A stretch of 64,000 bases of DNA. It comes from Bacteroidales bacterium. Lineage in GTDB: Bacteria; Bacteroidota; Bacteroidia; Bacteroidales; Lentimicrobiaceae. How positions within the stretch are numbered: the stretch's first letter is position 1; each line of letters begins with the position of its first letter. The stretch spans positions 147,571-211,570 of the forward strand of contig JAEUTG010000004.1 in assembly GCA_016788045.1 (NCBI GenBank). Direction: 5' to 3'. A program made the position numbers and the translations under genes. Below the pieces are notes generated by a model. That model was not told the origin of the DNA. It did not search any database and was given only the letters and a program-made list of their open reading frames with translations. This document shows, piece after piece, positions 62,066 to 64,000 of the stretch.

Positions 62066-63712
62066 ATGCTGCGTAAATTGCTGCTTTTTCAACTGATTCT
62101 TATGACATTTGCCTCCTGTCGGAACGCCAAGACTTCTGTTGACCTGATTGTTACCAACGCCGTGATTTACACAGCTGACAGTGCTTTCAGTATTTATTCA
62201 GCCATGGCTGTAGCTGATGGAAAAATACTTGAAGTGGGTGACAATGATGAGATTCAGTCCCGATACAGTGCCGATTCACTGCTCGATGCCGGTGGTAAAG
62301 CCATTTACCCGGGCTTCATCGACCCCCACAGCCATTTCTACGGGCTCGCCTTGCTTGCCAGATATGCCGATCTGTCAGGAGCGCATTCTTTTGACGATAT
62401 ACTGGAAATACTGAGTGAAAGACAGAAAAGCCAACCCTCAGAATGGATCACCGGCAGGGGATGGGATCAGAATAACTGGCCCGGCCAGCAGTTTCCCGAT
62501 AATAAAAAACTAAATGAGTTGTTTCCTGAAAACCCGGTAGTACTGATCAGGGTTGACGGACATGCCGTATTGGTGAATGAGGCAGCCATTGCATTGTCAG
62601 GCCTCACAGCCGACAGCATCAAGAACAAAAAAGAGGCCATCATGAGAAACGGGCTCTTCACCGGAGTCTTTCTTGAATCCATGGCCGACAGGTTCAGAAA
62701 CCTGATTCCTGAGCCAAAAGGGAATGAGCTTTTCTCACTGATAGAAAACTCTGCCAATCAATGCTTTGCGGTAGGTTTAACCATGGTTACCGATGCCGGA
62801 ATTGATGCAAGGCTGATTGATTACTACGATAGCCTTCAGTCTGAAGACCAGTTAAAAATGGCCATCTATGCGATGATCAACCCATCGGAAGAAAACATCG
62901 ACCGGTTTCTCCGGAAAGGGGTTTTTCTGAAGCCGAAACTCAGTGTAAGATCAATAAAACTCTATGCCGATGGAGCACTCGGATCGAGGGGAGCCTGCCT
63001 GCTGAAGCCATACAGTGATGCACCTGGTGAATATGGCATCCTGACCATAACCCCTGAAGACCTTGGAAGGTATTGTGTACTTGCCTATGACAATGGTTAC
63101 CAGGTTAATACACATGCCATAGGCGATTCAGCAGTCAGAACAGCGTTAAAAGTATACAGCAATTACCTTTTGCCCGGCAACGATCTTCGCTGGAGGATTG
63201 AGCATGCCCAGGTTGTGCATCCGGATGATTTCAGGCTTTTTGGAGAGTTTTCAATTGTCCCTTCCGTGCAGGCAACCCATGCAACATCCGACATGAGGTG
63301 GGCAAAAAACAGATTGGGCGATCACCGTATCCGGAATGCCTATGCCTTGAAAACACTGATGCAGCAAAACGGATGGATTCCCAACGGCACCGATTTCCCG
63401 ATTGAAAATATCAGCCCGATCTACACATTCTATGCTTCTGTTGCAAGAAAGGATCTTAAGGGTTACCCCAAAGGCGGTTTCCAGAAAGAAAATGCACTTA
63501 CCCGGCAGGAAGCCTTACGGTCGATCACCCGCTGGGCTGCCATGTCGTGTTTCGAAGAACAACGCCGGGGAAGTATTGAACCTGGGTTGAACGCCGATTT
63601 TGTCATGCTCGATAAAGATATCATGCAGGTCCCTGAGCGTGAGATTCCCCATGCCCGTGTGTTGCTTACTGTTATTGACGGAAAAGCGGTATATACTGCC
63701 GGCCAGGATTGA
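62066..63712 (+). CDS. YtcJ-like amidohydrolase lipoprotein
   Basis: 548-residue metal-dependent hydrolase of the amidohydrolase-3/YtcJ group, with a lipoprotein signal (LILMTFASC, lipidated Cys18). Motifs are YPGFIDPHSHFYGLAL (metal-binding His pair), IKLYADGALGSRGA near residue 305, NTHAIGDSAV near 350, and NGTDFPIENISP with the catalytic Asp near 450. The C-terminus returns to the small beta domain (EPGLNADFVMLDKDIM). Exported members of this group act on amide or ester substrates that are rarely known. A TAnnTTTG-like box (62042-62049) is close upstream, but its leader would be only ~10 bases. It is monocistronic. Confidence 0.9.
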   Translation: MLRKLLLFQLILMTFASCRNAKTSVDLIVTNAVIYTADSAFSIYSAMAVADGKILEVGDNDEIQSRYSADSLLDAGGKAIYPGFIDPHSHFYGLALLARYADLSGAHSFDDILEILSERQKSQPSEWITGRGWDQNNWPGQQFPDNKKLNELFPENPVVLIRVDGHAVLVNEAAIALSGLTADSIKNKKEAIMRNGLFTGVFLESMADRFRNLIPEPKGNELFSLIENSANQCFAVGLTMVTDAGIDARLIDYYDSLQSEDQLKMAIYAMINPSEENIDRFLRKGVFLKPKLSVRSIKLYADGALGSRGACLLKPYSDAPGEYGILTITPEDLGRYCVLAYDNGYQVNTHAIGDSAVRTALKVYSNYLLPGNDLRWRIEHAQVVHPDDFRLFGEFSIVPSVQATHATSDMRWAKNRLGDHRIRNAYALKTLMQQNGWIPNGTDFPIENISPIYTFYASVARKDLKGYPKGGFQKENALTRQEALRSITRWAAMSCFEEQRRGSIEPGLNADFVMLDKDIMQVPEREIPHARVLLTVIDGKAVYTAGQD

Positions 63713-63849
63713 AGATAGTTAGTAAAACAATAGCTTAAATAAACTATCCTTCCTTTCAGTCCATTGTTATGCGAACATTTTCATGAATGAAGTTGTTTCT
63801 ACCCCAAAGTAAAATTCGGCTTAATAGACAAAATTCAGGCTGTAATTAG

Positions 63850-64000
63850 CTTCGAGCCATACAAAGACATAGCTTTGGTGAATTTGAAAGCTATGAACAA
63901 AAAAAATGCTTTTACTGCAATGGTCCAAGAACCAAGAAAAATGGTCACAAAAATGGCATCCAAATCTACAAGTGTTTCGATTGTAACCGTCAATTCTTTG
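63850..64000 (+). CDS. Zinc-ribbon transposase N-terminus, partial (cut by right edge)
   Basis: An open frame from after a stop at 63847-63849 to the right edge encodes EQKKCFYCNGPRTKKNGHKN then IQIYKCFDCNRQFF. The CxxC...CxxC zinc ribbon ending in a CxRQF pattern is typical of the N-terminus of IS1, IS1595 and zinc-binding IS256-type transposases. No ATG lies in this frame upstream of the ribbon; the nearby ATG at 63893 is in another frame, so the start is unclear and a frameshift or decay is possible. Most of the gene is outside the window, and the insertion-sequence family cannot be decided. Confidence 0.55.

Noticed and set aside
63893..64000. Plus-strand frame starting at ATG 63893
   Set aside because: Its translation has no motif, while the neighbouring frame encodes a clear zinc ribbon.

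Overview
The window looks like chromosomal DNA of a Bacteroidota species (class Bacteroidia, probably a free-living or sediment-type Bacteroidales/Marinilabiliales relative; the rank below phylum is inference). The evidence is as follows. Lipoproteins have Bacteroidota-style lipoboxes (SCKKD, SCAKE). There is an extracellular protein with a type IX secretion C-terminal sorting domain, a LruC-domain lipoprotein, and a fused glycogen synthase/alpha-glucan phosphorylase. TAnnTTTG (-7) promoter boxes precede many genes, and the mutL-rhomboid-rhomboid-EEP gene order is typical of the phylum. No rRNA, tRNA or CRISPR array was seen.

Layout. (1) 1-2529, minus: an arsenical/thiol-type efflux operon. 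ArsR regulator, CxxC thioredoxin-like protein, ArsF-like CxxC lumenal protein, ArsG-like CcdA-type permease and a DUF318/ArsP permease cut by the left edge, with a palindromic operator over the -7 box. (2) 2611-4790: a REP/RAYT mobile locus. Two arrays of 66-68 bp repeats point in opposite directions on either side of a Y1 HUH transposase gene, and a decayed type I restriction specificity (HsdS) tail lies inside the right half. (3) 4854-14314: housekeeping and sensing genes, namely mnmE, sucD, a beta-helix lipoprotein, a large seven-PAS hybrid histidine kinase and TerC. (4) 14676-24865: a glycogen/alpha-glucan operon (GH133 debranching enzyme, GT4, GH57, GT3-GT35 fusion), then fabG and a strong bidirectional terminator. 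(5) 24878-29325: membrane GT2, CysQ and a LruC-domain lipoprotein. (6) 29602-51997: a large surface-polysaccharide locus. It holds a half-length TolC-like protein, a Wzc-like co-polymerase with a degenerate ATPase site, Wzx-type flippase, Wzy/ligase-type protein, about eight glycosyltransferases, an acyltransferase-3, an AsnB-like amidotransferase without the N-terminal Cys, a GT4-hexapeptide fusion, an FkbM methyltransferase, a type IX-secreted beta-helix protein, and a priming sugar transferase fused to a pseudo-receiver that is co-transcribed with a stand-alone response regulator. (7) 52247-60633: DNA repair and membrane proteolysis on the minus strand (uvrB, two EEP phosphohydrolases, two rhomboids, mutL, a small membrane protein). 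(8) 60799-64000: a GroES-like protein, a DUF6580-like membrane protein, a YtcJ-type amidohydrolase lipoprotein and the start of a zinc-ribbon transposase cut by the right edge.

How the parts work together. The glycogen operon contains both polymer synthesis (GT3, GT4) and turnover (GT35 phosphorylase, GH133, GH57), so carbon storage and release are likely controlled together. The polysaccharide locus has priming, assembly, flipping, polymerisation and length control, but no Wza/SLBB outer-membrane exporter is visible. The short TolC-like protein is the only outer-membrane candidate. The most unusual features are the double GNA-triloop hairpin architecture and stem covariation of the REP arrays, and the pseudo-receiver/cysteine-insert priming transferase paired with a response regulator.
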